From contig NZ_AOLN01000001.1 in the NCBI RefSeq assembly GCF_000337815.1, forward strand, positions 62,001 through 126,000: a DNA stretch of 64,000 bases. Reading direction: 5' to 3'. Both the position numbers and the translations under genes were made by a program. Under the pieces are notes generated by a model. That model was not told the DNA's origin and searched no databases. It worked only from the letters and a program-made list of their open reading frames with translations. Positions 15,722 through 24,283 of this stretch are shown here, piece after piece. Source of the DNA: Haloferax mucosum ATCC BAA-1512 (lineage in GTDB: Archaea; Halobacteriota; Halobacteria; Halobacteriales; Haloferacaceae). The number at the start of each line of letters is the position of its first letter. The first letter of the stretch is position 1.

Positions 15722-17008
15722 TTACTCGCCGCGGAGCGCGGCCATGTGGTCGATGCGCTGTTGGACGAGCGCTTCGGTGCCGATGTCGTGGCGGATGTGG
15801 AACCCGTCGCCGGCGTCGGCGAGGGCGTCTTCGGCGAGCGTTTCGGCCTCGGCGATGCTGTCTGCGACGCCGACGACTGCGAACGAACGGGAAGTCGTCG
15901 TGTACAACCCGTCGTCGCGGGCGTCCACGCTCGCATAGAAGCAGAGCGCGTCGGCGTCGTCGTCGACTTCGACCTCGATTTTCGCGCCGGCGGTCGGGTC
16001 TGTCGGGTAGCCCTCCGGGACGGCGTACTTGCAGACCGTGGCTTTCTCGGCGAAGTCGAGACCCGGAAGCGACTCGCCCTCGCGGGCGGCAACGAGCACG
16101 TCGAGAAACGGCGTTTCGAGCACCGGAAGCGTGTTCATCGCCTCGGGGTCGCCGAACCGGGCGTTGAACTCGATGACCTTCGGTCCCTCGGCGGTGAGCA
16201 TGAACTGGCCGTAGAGGATGCCCTTGTAGTCGGGCATCGCTTCGACCACCGCTTCGATGACCTCGACTGCGGCGTCGTAGTCGCCGTCCTCCATGAACGG
16301 GAGCGAGGGGGTTACGTCGGTGTAGCTACCCATGCCGCCGGTGTTCGGCCCTTCGTCGCCCTCGTAGGCGCGCTTGTGGTCCTGTACGGCGGGGCTGACG
16401 CGGAACTCGCCGTTGGCGACGAATGCCTGAATCGTGAACTCCTCGCCGACGAGGCGTTCTTCGAGGACGACGCGCTCGTAGTCGGAGTCTCGGAGGTACT
16501 CCTTGGCCTCTTCGGGCGTCACCTGGTCACCGATGACTTTCACGCCCTTACCGCCGGTCAGGCCTGCGGGCTTGACCGCGAGGTCGCCGTCGTAGTCGTC
16601 GATGTAGTCGCAGGCGGCTTCCATGTCGTCGAACGTGGCGAAGTCGGGGTTGCCCGGAATCTCTTCGTCGCGCATGAACCGTCGCTGGAACGCCTTGTCC
16701 GTCTCGATGCGGGCCTCGGCCGCTTGCGGGCCGAACGTGTAGACGCCGGCGTCGTCGAGTGCGTCGGAGACGCCCGCCGCTAGCCCGGATTCGGGACCGA
16801 CGATTGCGAGTGTCGCATCCACGGACTCGGCGTAGGCGACGATGTCGTCCGCCGCCGTCTCCGATATCGTCTCGAATCCGTCGGCGAGGTCGGCGATGCC
16901 GGGGTTTCGGTTGCTCGCACAGGCGTACAGGTCACAATCGGGGGCGAGCGCACGGGCAATCGCGTGCTCTCGGCCGCCACCACCAACGAGGAGGACGGTC
17001 TCGCTCAT
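15722..17008 (-). CDS. purD: Phosphoribosylamine-glycine ligase (GAR synthetase)
   Basis: Second step of purine synthesis: 5-phosphoribosylamine + glycine + ATP gives GAR. 428 residues, the normal length. Order of features: VLLVGGGGREHAIARAL at the N-terminus, ATP-grasp core with AVKPAGLTGGKGVKVI and VLEERLVGEEFTI, the PurD signature GPNTGGMGSYT, metal ligands in VIEFNARFGDPEAM, and the C-terminal PurD domain (GYPTDPTAGAKIEVEV). The ATG at 17008 is preferred to an upstream one because the GGGGREHA strand then begins directly after Met. Minus-strand neighbour of the acyltransferase, 118 nt apart. Confidence 0.93.
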   Translation of the reverse strand: MSETVLLVGGGGREHAIARALAPDCDLYACASNRNPGIADLADGFETISETAADDIVAYAESVDATLAIVGPESGLAAGVSDALDDAGVYTFGPQAAEARIETDKAFQRRFMRDEEIPGNPDFATFDDMEAACDYIDDYDGDLAVKPAGLTGGKGVKVIGDQVTPEEAKEYLRDSDYERVVLEERLVGEEFTIQAFVANGEFRVSPAVQDHKRAYEGDEGPNTGGMGSYTDVTPSLPFMEDGDYDAAVEVIEAVVEAMPDYKGILYGQFMLTAEGPKVIEFNARFGDPEAMNTLPVLETPFLDVLVAAREGESLPGLDFAEKATVCKYAVPEGYPTDPTAGAKIEVEVDDDADALCFYASVDARDDGLYTTTSRSFAVVGVADSIAEAETLAEDALADAGDGFHIRHDIGTEALVQQRIDHMAALRGE

Positions 17009-17084
17009 ACCCGCATACCCTGCGCACGAGAGTGTAAAGATTGTCCTTCTCGAAAGGTTTTCTGCACACAAACATGTATACTAG

Positions 17085-17426
17085 GTCCACACCTCGCTCC
17101 TCGGAGAAACGTGGACCACCGAGTACGGGTCGCCCGACGACCCTGAGGCCTACGAGTACATCCGAGAGTACTCGCCGTATCACAACGTCGAAGAGCGCGA
17201 GTATCCGGCCGTCCTCTTTACGACTGGAGAGAGTGATTCCCGCGTGGACCCGTTCCACGCCCGGAAGATGACTGCCCGGATGCAGGTCGCACAGGAAGGC
17301 GACAACCCAATTCTCCTGAAAACACGTTCGAAGACGGGCCACGGACCCGGGAAACCCATCTCGAAAGTCGTAGAAGAGAACCTCGACGGGTGGGTGTTCC
17401 TCGACGACCAACTCGACGTGTTCTGA
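17085..17426 (+). pseudogene. Prolyl oligopeptidase remnant (C-terminal part only)
   Basis: After an in-frame TAG at 17082 the frame reads a convincing end of an S9A prolyl oligopeptidase: ETWTTEYGSPDDPEAYEYIR, then YPAVLFTTGESDSRVDPFHA with the catalytic Asp region, then TRSKTGHGPGKPIS with the catalytic His, ending at TGA 17426. The beta-propeller and the nucleophilic Ser (GxSxGG) are absent, so about 80 per cent of a normal protein of roughly 700 residues is missing. No good start exists. This is a deletion remnant between purD and the YyaL-like gene, with the deletion point near 17080. Confidence 0.8.
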
Positions 17427-17506
17427 AACGACTCGCCCACCGGCGGACTCGACGGTGACTCGCCGCCTCCACGCCGCTTTAGTTCACGGGGTCCCGACTT
17501 CGAGAC

Positions 17507-19615
17507 ATGACCAATCCGGTGGGACGCAACCGACTCGACGAGGAGCAAAGCCCGTACCTCCGTCAGCACGTGGACAACCCCGTCAACTGGCAACCGTGGG
17601 ACGAGGCGGCCCTCGACGCGGCGCGCGAACAGGACAAGCCTATCTTCCTCTCTATCGGCTACTCGGCCTGTCACTGGTGTCACGTCATGGCCGACGAGAG
17701 CTTTTCGGACCCGGAAATCGCCGAGGTGCTCAACGAACACTTCATCCCGGTGAAGGTCGACCGCGAGGAACGACCCGACCTCGACCGCATCTACCAGACG
17801 ATTTGCCAACTCGTCACCGGCGGCGGCGGGTGGCCGCTTTCGGTGTGGCTCACGCCGCAGGGCAAACCGTTTTTCGTCGGGACGTACTTCCCGCCGGAGC
17901 CGCGCCGCGGCGCACCCGGCTTCCGCGACCTTGTCGAAAGCTTCGCCGAGACGTGGCAGACCGACCGCGACGAGATAGAAAACCGCGCCGAACAGTGGAC
18001 GCACGCTATCACCGACCGACTCGAAGAAACGCCGGACACACCGGGTGAGGCTCCCGGTTCCGAAATTCTCGACCAGACGGTACAGGCTGCACTTCGGGCG
18101 GCGGACCGCGACGACGGCGGCTTTGGCGGCGGCCCGAAGTTTCCCCAACCCGGCCGCATCGACGCGATCCTTCGCGGCTACGCAATCACTGGCCGCCGCG
18201 AGGCACTCGACGTTGCGGTCGAAGCCCTCGACGCGATGGCCAACGGCGGTCTCCGAGACCACCTCGGCGGCGGCTTCCATCGCTACTGTGTGGACAAAGA
18301 CTGGACCGTCCCGCACTTCGAGAAGATGCTGTACGACCAAGCTGGTCTCGCGGCGCGCTACCTCGATGCCTATCGACTCACCGGAAACGAGTCGTACGCG
18401 GCAGTCGCCCGCGAAACGTTCGAATTCGTCCGCAGGGAACTCTCTCACGACGACGGCGGCTTCTTCGCTACGCTTGACGCCCAGTCCGACGGCGAGGAGG
18501 GGACGTTCTACGTCTGGACGCCCGAAGCCGTTCGAAGCCACCTTCCCGAACTCGAAGCCGACCTCTTCTGTGACCGCTACGGTGTCACGCCCGGCGGCAA
18601 CTTCGAAAACAAGACGACCGTCCTGAACGTCTCAGCGACTCTCTCCGACCTCGCCGCGGAGTACGACCTCTCGGAAGACGAGGTCGAAGACCACCTCGAA
18701 GAAGCCAAGAAAACGCTCTTCGCCGCCCGCGCAGACCGCGAGCGACCCGCCCGCGACGAAAAGGTGCTCGCCGGCTGGAACGGACTGATGATTTCGGCCT
18801 TCGCGCAGGGCGCAGTCGCCCTCGAAGACGACTCGCTCGCCGCTGACGCCCGTCGCGCACTCGACTTCGTGCGCGAACACCTCTGGGACGAAGCATCCGA
18901 AACGCTCTCGCGGCGCGTGATGAACGGCGAGGTCAAAGGCGACGGCTATCTCGAAGACTACGCCTTCCTCGCTCGCGGTGCGTTCGACCTGTACCAAGCG
19001 ACTGGCGACCTCGAACCCCTCTCGTTCGCCATCGACCTCGCACGAGCGACCAACCGCGAGTTCTACGACGCCGCCGCGGGGACGCTCTACTTCACGCCCG
19101 AGAGCGGCGAGGCACTGGTGACGCGTCCGCAAGAGGCGACAGACCAGTCCACGCCGTCGAGTCTCGGTGTCGCCACGTCGCTGTTTTTGGACCTCGAACA
19201 CTTCGCCCCGGACGCTGGCTTCGGCGAGGCCGCCGACGCGGTCCTCGAATCCTACGCCAACCGCATTCGCGGCAGCCCGCTCGAACACGTCTCACTCGTG
19301 CTCGCCACCGAAAAGGCCGCCAGCGGTGTCCCGGAACTCACCGCCGCCGCCGACGAGATGCCCGACGAGTGGCGCGAAACGCTCGCCTCGCGGTACCTCC
19401 CCGGACTGGTCGTCTCTCGCCGACCCGCAACCGACGACGAACTGGACGTGTGGCTCGACGAACTCGAACTTGACGAGGCTCCGCCCATCTGGGCCGCCCG
19501 CGAGGCGACCGATGGCAAACCGACCGTCTACGCCTGCGAGAGCTTCACCTGCTCTGCGCCGACTCACGACATCGACGAGGCGTTGGCGTGGTTCACAGCG
19601 GGCGACGATGCCTGA
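17507..19615 (+). CDS. YyaL/SPATA20-type thioredoxin-domain protein (DUF255)
   Basis: 702-residue protein. The thioredoxin-like N-terminus (1-165) includes LDEEQSPYLRQHVDNPVNW, the redox motif ACHWCHVMADESF and GGWPLSVWLTP, all hallmarks of the family. The remainder is an (alpha/alpha)6 toroid like glycosidases and epimerases (GGFHRYCVDKDWTVPHFEKM; KVLAGWNGLMISAFAQGA; VKGDGYLEDYAFL). The C-terminus has AYACESFTCSAP-like Cys residues (VYACESFTCSAPTHD). The reaction is unknown; related proteins have been tied to redox or sugar-related roles. No partner is evident nearby. Confidence 0.9.
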   Translation: MTNPVGRNRLDEEQSPYLRQHVDNPVNWQPWDEAALDAAREQDKPIFLSIGYSACHWCHVMADESFSDPEIAEVLNEHFIPVKVDREERPDLDRIYQTICQLVTGGGGWPLSVWLTPQGKPFFVGTYFPPEPRRGAPGFRDLVESFAETWQTDRDEIENRAEQWTHAITDRLEETPDTPGEAPGSEILDQTVQAALRAADRDDGGFGGGPKFPQPGRIDAILRGYAITGRREALDVAVEALDAMANGGLRDHLGGGFHRYCVDKDWTVPHFEKMLYDQAGLAARYLDAYRLTGNESYAAVARETFEFVRRELSHDDGGFFATLDAQSDGEEGTFYVWTPEAVRSHLPELEADLFCDRYGVTPGGNFENKTTVLNVSATLSDLAAEYDLSEDEVEDHLEEAKKTLFAARADRERPARDEKVLAGWNGLMISAFAQGAVALEDDSLAADARRALDFVREHLWDEASETLSRRVMNGEVKGDGYLEDYAFLARGAFDLYQATGDLEPLSFAIDLARATNREFYDAAAGTLYFTPESGEALVTRPQEATDQSTPSSLGVATSLFLDLEHFAPDAGFGEAADAVLESYANRIRGSPLEHVSLVLATEKAASGVPELTAAADEMPDEWRETLASRYLPGLVVSRRPATDDELDVWLDELELDEAPPIWAAREATDGKPTVYACESFTCSAPTHDIDEALAWFTAGDDA

Positions 19616-19644
19616 CTCAAAATAGAGACGGGTCGGAATCGGGT

Positions 19645-20373
19645 TCAGAGACGATGGCCGTCGTAGCGCCGTCGTAATTCTCTGATTTTTTCGGCGACTC
19701 GTTCGGCGCGTTCGGAGGTCACGCAGGGTACGGTTTTCTCTCCCTGCCACGTATCGAACACTAGCGTCGTCTCGTCCCGAATGTGGAGGTCGTTCGTCGT
19801 GAGCGCAGAACAGAGCGTCCGACTCGTTTTTCGGTCGAGCGACGATTCCACGATGTCGGTCGTGGCGAGTCGGTACGCGTGCTCGTCTGTTTCCCACCGC
19901 CCCCGGACACCTAATTCCACGAACAGTGCAGTTCTGTCGGCCAACGCCGACTGGATTGATTCGACCGTCTCGACGGGCAACGGCGGGGACTCACCCGATA
20001 CCGACGATTCGTGTGGAATCGTCTTGAGCAACGCCGCGCCGTCTTGGTCGAGTAATCTGAGTCGAAATACGAAGTGCTGTCCGGCGACCGTCTGTGCTAC
20101 ATCGAGCAACGCAAAGAGCACGTCAGTTCCCTCGTCGTCGAGAGCGAACTGGTACGTTCGGTCGTCGGGTCGCGCCGGGTCGAGAGCCTTCAGCGACGAG
20201 AGAACCGCGGCACACTGTTCGCCGCCATCGTCCTCGTCGGTCCAGTATCGGTCGAGTTCGACGCGGACGGCGTGTGTGAGGGGGAACACCTCCGAAAAGA
20301 GCGTCTTCACGTCGCGGCCGTAGTCGTCGCTGTCGAGGATGTAGTGCGCTGGCTCCCTTTTCTCGTCGGTCAT
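19645..20373 (-). CDS. Hypothetical protein
   Basis: 242 residues, acidic, without membrane segments. Visible parts: YILDSDDYGRDVKTLFSEVF at the N-terminus, a central alpha/beta stretch (TDVLFALLDVAQTVAGQHFVF), and a basic C-terminal helix SERAERVAEKIRELRRRYDG. No motif that identifies a family. It lies convergent with the YyaL-like gene, ending 30 bp from it, and alone on its strand before the thioredoxin gene. Confidence 0.65.
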   Translation of the reverse strand: MTDEKREPAHYILDSDDYGRDVKTLFSEVFPLTHAVRVELDRYWTDEDDGGEQCAAVLSSLKALDPARPDDRTYQFALDDEGTDVLFALLDVAQTVAGQHFVFRLRLLDQDGAALLKTIPHESSVSGESPPLPVETVESIQSALADRTALFVELGVRGRWETDEHAYRLATTDIVESSLDRKTSRTLCSALTTNDLHIRDETTLVFDTWQGEKTVPCVTSERAERVAEKIRELRRRYDGHRL

Positions 20374-20510
20374 TAGCTGACACCAACCAATACGCGTTTG
20401 CCGTCTGCTCCGAGCGACACGGGGACCTGTCTTCGTCTCATCTAGTCGGCATACTCGGTCGTCTCGTATCTCTCTACCGACACTGCGGAAGGAAAATCAA
20501 CCGCCAGCGC

Positions 20511-20891
20511 TCAGTTCGAGAGCTGTTCGGCGAGGTAGACCGCAATCGGAACGTCCTCGTTTTCGACGAACCGAGCGACTTCCTCGCCGTCGAGTTCGAC
20601 GACGACCGTCGGGATGAGTTCGATACCGTACTCTTCGACGAACGGGCCGATTTTCGACCCGTCGTCGGCCTTCTCGACCGGGTAGTGTTCGATTCGCTCG
20701 GCGGGGACATCGGCGGCGTCGAGGGCCGCGGCGAAGTCGGGGAGTTGGCTCCGGCAGTCGCCGCACCAGTCGCCACCCCAAACCTTGAACGTGTAGTCGC
20801 CGTCGGCGAGGGTTTCGACGACGTCCGGGTAGGACGCGGCGTCCCACGCGGGGTTCGGTTGCATCGTTTCGAGCGTCTCGGCTTCTGCCAT
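20511..20891 (-). CDS. Thioredoxin-like protein with WCGDC motif
   Basis: 126-residue thioredoxin fold: FKVWGGDWCGDCRSQLPDFA holds the redox pair C-G-D-C at about residues 38-42, then a cis-Pro strand ELIPTVVVELDGEEVARFVE. The CGDC motif differs from the CGPC of classical thioredoxins and is typical of a haloarchaeal subgroup (from memory). Cytoplasmic, probably a disulfide reductase or sensor. The ATG at 20891 is chosen over longer frames because residues 1-20 before the fold already form a normal N-terminal helix. It is divergent from cysteine synthase 160 bp away, a sensible thiol-metabolism pairing. Confidence 0.85.
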   Translation of the reverse strand: MAEAETLETMQPNPAWDAASYPDVVETLADGDYTFKVWGGDWCGDCRSQLPDFAAALDAADVPAERIEHYPVEKADDGSKIGPFVEEYGIELIPTVVVELDGEEVARFVENEDVPIAVYLAEQLSN

Positions 20892-21050
20892 GCGCCGGAC
20901 TACCGGCCGGACGGATTTAACCGGTCCGCTCGCGGCGGCGCTCGCCGCCCGCACCGTCGCGTTGCTTTTGATTCCGCCCCCGAATGGAAACGGTGGCCGT
21001 TTCATCCGCCTCCGCCAGTCGTTTAGGCTCGCGCTGAGAACTGACAGGCG

Positions 21051-21971
21051 ATGGACGACAGTATCCTCGACGCTATCGGGTCGCCGCTGGTCCGAGTCGA
21101 TTCCCCCGACGGCTCGACCATCGCGGCGAAGATAGAGTCGAAGAACCCGGGTGGGTCGGCGAAAGACCGTCCTGCAAAGGCGATGGTCGAAGCCGCCGAG
21201 GAAGCGGGCGATATCTCGCCGGGCGACTGCCTCGTCGAACCCACGTCCGGGAACACCGGTATCGGACTCGCCGTCGTCGCGGCGGCGAAAGGCTACGACC
21301 TGACGATTGTCATGCCGGATTCGATGTCCCCCGAGCGCCGGGAAATAATGCGTGCCTACGGGGCGGATATCGAACTCGTCTCCGGCGGCATCGCCGACGC
21401 GAAAACCCGCGCCGACGAACTCGAAGCCGAAGGGATGTACCAACTCCGGCAGTTCGAAAATCCGGCGAACCCCACGGCGCACTACCGGACGACCGCCGAG
21501 GAGATTCTCGACCAGGTCGGCGACCACCGCATCGACGCCTTCGTCGCCGGTATCGGCACCGGCGGCACGATTTCGGGGAACGGTCGCCGCCTCATAGAAG
21601 AGTTCCCGTCGATGCGCGTCGTCGGCGTCGAACCCGCCGAAAGCGCCGTCCTCTCGGGCCACGACGTCGGCGACAACGACTTTCAGGGAATGGGTCCGGG
21701 ATTCGTCAGCCCCAACCTCGACACCGGTCTCTTGGACGACGTGGAAATCGTCGCGCTCGAAGATGCCGAAGCCGAATGTCGTCGCCTCGCCCGCGAGGAA
21801 GGCCTTCTCGTCGGTCAGTCGTCCGGCGCGTCACTACTCGCGGCAAAGCGCGTGGCCGAACGACTTGCCGACCCCGGCGCCGACGAGGAGTCCCAACCAC
21901 TCGTGGTGACCGTCTTTTGGGACTCCGGCGAGCGCTACATGTCAACCGGAATGTTCGACGCCGAGCCGTAG
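21051..21971 (+). CDS. cysK: Cysteine synthase family PLP enzyme
   Basis: 306-residue fold-type II PLP enzyme, making cysteine from O-acetyl- or O-phosphoserine and sulfide. The PLP lysine sits in SKNPGGSAKDRPAKAM, the substrate loop in VEPTSGNTGIGLAVVAA, the phosphate-binding loop in GIGTGGTISGNG, and the PLP pyridine Ser in GQSSGASLLAA. Length and order are normal. The sulfur donor and the exact activated serine cannot be read from the sequence, so the symbol is by family. Divergent neighbour is the WCGDC thioredoxin. Confidence 0.9.
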   Translation: MDDSILDAIGSPLVRVDSPDGSTIAAKIESKNPGGSAKDRPAKAMVEAAEEAGDISPGDCLVEPTSGNTGIGLAVVAAAKGYDLTIVMPDSMSPERREIMRAYGADIELVSGGIADAKTRADELEAEGMYQLRQFENPANPTAHYRTTAEEILDQVGDHRIDAFVAGIGTGGTISGNGRRLIEEFPSMRVVGVEPAESAVLSGHDVGDNDFQGMGPGFVSPNLDTGLLDDVEIVALEDAEAECRRLAREEGLLVGQSSGASLLAAKRVAERLADPGADEESQPLVVTVFWDSGERYMSTGMFDAEP

Positions 21972-22028
21972 AATCAGGTTTTCGATTCGGCCGCTGGCTG
22001 TTGTCTCGTTTGTGTCTCGCCGTTCCGA

Positions 22029-22481
22029 TTACCGACCGAACTCGGACTCATCGACGCGGACCACGACGGTTTCGTCAACGTCTCTGAGGTCGTACTCGGG
22101 GACCGATCCATCGACCCGCGTGACGTACATCGGTTCGACGAGTCGCTCGTCTTCGACGCCGTAGATTGCGAGGTGGTCGCCCGTCTCGTCAGGGTGAACC
22201 TCTCCGTCACGGATTTTCCGGGCGAGGTCGCGCGAGAGCCATTCGTCGGCCGAGACCGACGGTTCACGAACGAGCGAGAACGTAGCGAAGCGAACCAGAT
22301 ACCAGTTGAGGTCATTGAGAAGCGAAACGGCCGCCCCGAGGCTCACCGTCTCGACCGACAGCGAGTTTTCGAACGGTTCTGAGATGTCGTACGTCGAAAG
22401 CGCCGCACGAGCCGTATCCCTCGATAGCAACTCGTACTGTAGGTGGACGTCTTCGGCTCCGACGATACAGACCTGCGTCAC
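22029..22481 (-). CDS. Conserved-looking hypothetical protein
   Basis: 150 residues. N-terminus TQVCIVGAEDVHLQYELLSR, then LLNDLNWYLVRFATF in the middle and VVRVDESEFGR at the C-terminus. Alternating hydrophobics suggest an alpha/beta fold; no catalytic motif is evident. It may belong to a haloarchaea-only DUF of similar start, but I cannot name it with certainty. It is the last gene of a minus-strand run from thiI, with 42 bp to the zinc-finger gene before it. Confidence 0.65.
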   Translation of the reverse strand: MTQVCIVGAEDVHLQYELLSRDTARAALSTYDISEPFENSLSVETVSLGAAVSLLNDLNWYLVRFATFSLVREPSVSADEWLSRDLARKIRDGEVHPDETGDHLAIYGVEDERLVEPMYVTRVDGSVPEYDLRDVDETVVVRVDESEFGR

Positions 22482-22523
22482 GTCGAGATGGACGGTCCGG
22501 GTCGGGTAAAGCGGTTCCGGTAC

Positions 22524-22778
22524 TTAGACGCGGGACTCCCACGTCTCGGCGCAGGTCTCGTCACAGAAGACGACGCACTGGCGCTCGAACGAGAGCTTTC
22601 CGGGATGGTCGATTTTCCGGTCGAGAACGAGTTGGTAGTGTTCCTCGCGCATGTCGATGTGGCTCCGACACGCCGCACATCGCTCGATGGTGTCGCTCCA
22701 GTCGGTCCGCGGTGCCCGATGCGAGATGCGCCACTCCGGGCCGGGGTGACTGCGGCCGGGATGCGATGTCCGTGGCAT
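22524..22778 (-). CDS. Small CxxC zinc-binding protein
   Basis: 84 residues. Four Cys/His candidate ligands: IERCAACRSHIDM, CVVFCDETCAETW at the C-terminus, making a treble-clef-like zinc site. The N-terminal 25 residues are basic and polar (RTSHPGRSHPGPEWRISHR), possibly nucleic-acid contacting. Such CPxCG-like mini-proteins are abundant in haloarchaea and mostly of unknown role. Same strand as thiI, 107 bp downstream of it. Confidence 0.65.
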   Translation of the reverse strand: MPRTSHPGRSHPGPEWRISHRAPRTDWSDTIERCAACRSHIDMREEHYQLVLDRKIDHPGKLSFERQCVVFCDETCAETWESRV

Positions 22779-22885
22779 GAACGAATCGTTGCACTCGTGG
22801 TAGATAAATCCACTTTCTAGTCAACGAAGGTCCAGAATGATACCCAAATCGTTGTAAATTTAAAATTGTGCCGAACGTTTGCACA

Positions 22886-24064
22886 CTACGAACTGCCGCC
22901 GAGCGGCACGACCGTTCGTTTGTGGGCGGCCTCGACTGCGAGGTCGAACAGGTCGTCGGGTTCGGTGGCCTCGACGGCGGCGAGGGACGCGTTCGTCTCG
23001 GGGTGTCGCGGTGCGACGCGCTCACAGCCGACGGGGAGCGTCGAGTCGTCGTACGTCCCGAGGTCGCGGGCCGTGGCGACGATATCTGTCTTGTCGCGGG
23101 TCAAAAGCGGTCGGTGAACCGGGTAGTCAACGGCGGCCTCCGTGACCGCGAGGTTGCCGCCGGTTTGACTGGATTTCTGGCCGAGCGATTCGCCGGTTAC
23201 GATGGAGTGGGCGTGTTCGTCGGCGGCGACTTCGGCGGCGATGACGAGCATCACTCGCCGAAGCGAGAGCATGCGAGTGTCTTCGATGGTGTCCATCAAC
23301 CGCTCTACGACGTCGCCGGCGGGAACCACGTGCACGCGCATGTTCGCGTTCGGCGCGCGGCGGGCAATCGTCCGCACCGTCTCGATGGCGCGAGCGCGGT
23401 GGTCGGCACCGCCGAAGTCGCCCAAATCGACGTAGACGGGGACGACCTCACAGCCGCGGCGCATGAGTTCCCACGTCGCAACCGGCGAGTCGATGCCGCC
23501 GGAGACGAGCGAGACGGTCTTTCTTTGCGTCCCGAGCGGGAGACCGCCCGGCCCGTCGAATCGTCGCGCAGAGAGGTACGCGGTCTCTTCGCGGCACTCG
23601 ATGCGGTACGTTCGGTCGGGGTTGTCGAGGTCAACCGGTTCGCCGGTGGCTTCGACGACGGTGCTTCCGGTCTCGCGTTCGATGTCTCTGCTGGTGAACC
23701 CGTGGTGGTCGGCCGACCCGATTCGGTCGGCGTCGATGGCGAAACTGGCACCGTCGGGATGGTCCGTGGTGAGTTCCCGACAGGTCGAGACGATAGCGTC
23801 GAGGGTCGGCTCGCAGACGAGACTCGGCCGCGTCCAGACGACGCCCGGAACCTCGGCACACGCGGCGGCGACCGCCTCGGGGTCGTCGATGTCGCGGACG
23901 AGAAGCCGCGACCACGTCCGGTCAACGTTCCCCGCGAGCGCCCGGTCGTCGAGAACTGCCTGCAGATTCGTGCAGAGCAAACGCTCCATCTTCGCCCGCA
24001 CGTTCGAACTTTTGGTGCCCACCTCGCCATATCCGACGAGGACGACGGTCGCCGTCTCGTTCAC
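22886..24064 (-). CDS. thiI: tRNA 4-thiouridine synthase ThiI (no rhodanese domain)
   Basis: 392-residue enzyme that adenylates U8 of tRNA and inserts sulfur; also linked to thiamine thiazole synthesis in bacteria. The N-terminal ferredoxin-like and THUMP domains cover about 1-170 (VVLVGYGEVGTKSSNVR is the ThiI start). The PP-loop ATPase follows with SLVSGGIDSPVATWELM near 188-204 and VTGESLGQKSSQT further on. The C-terminal rhodanese domain with the catalytic persulfide Cys is absent, as in many archaea, so sulfur must come from another carrier. The gene is followed by two small minus-strand genes. Confidence 0.9.
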   Translation of the reverse strand: MNETATVVLVGYGEVGTKSSNVRAKMERLLCTNLQAVLDDRALAGNVDRTWSRLLVRDIDDPEAVAAACAEVPGVVWTRPSLVCEPTLDAIVSTCRELTTDHPDGASFAIDADRIGSADHHGFTSRDIERETGSTVVEATGEPVDLDNPDRTYRIECREETAYLSARRFDGPGGLPLGTQRKTVSLVSGGIDSPVATWELMRRGCEVVPVYVDLGDFGGADHRARAIETVRTIARRAPNANMRVHVVPAGDVVERLMDTIEDTRMLSLRRVMLVIAAEVAADEHAHSIVTGESLGQKSSQTGGNLAVTEAAVDYPVHRPLLTRDKTDIVATARDLGTYDDSTLPVGCERVAPRHPETNASLAAVEATEPDDLFDLAVEAAHKRTVVPLGGSS

Positions 24065-24283
24065 AGCTATTGTTCTCCGCGGCCGCTTTTCAGCGTCTCG
24101 TTTCGAGCACTACCGACCGTTCACGCCGAGTGTCAAAACAGATACCAATATTATATACTCACACATAGTACAATTTACTGAACCGTAGACAGTGGAGGAA
24201 CCAATATAAACCACTTAATAGATTTCACCTCCTCTGTGTGTCATACGCTCGCCGCACAGTCCGCCGACCTCCCGCCCAACCTA

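Noticed and set aside
15404-16783. Long plus-strand frame of 459 codons opposite purD
   Set aside because: Mirror of the purD frame; composition is Val/Asp/Arg-biased and no motif is present.
22868-24181. Plus-strand frame of 437 codons opposite thiI
   Set aside because: Antisense shadow; thiI motifs on the minus strand are unambiguous.
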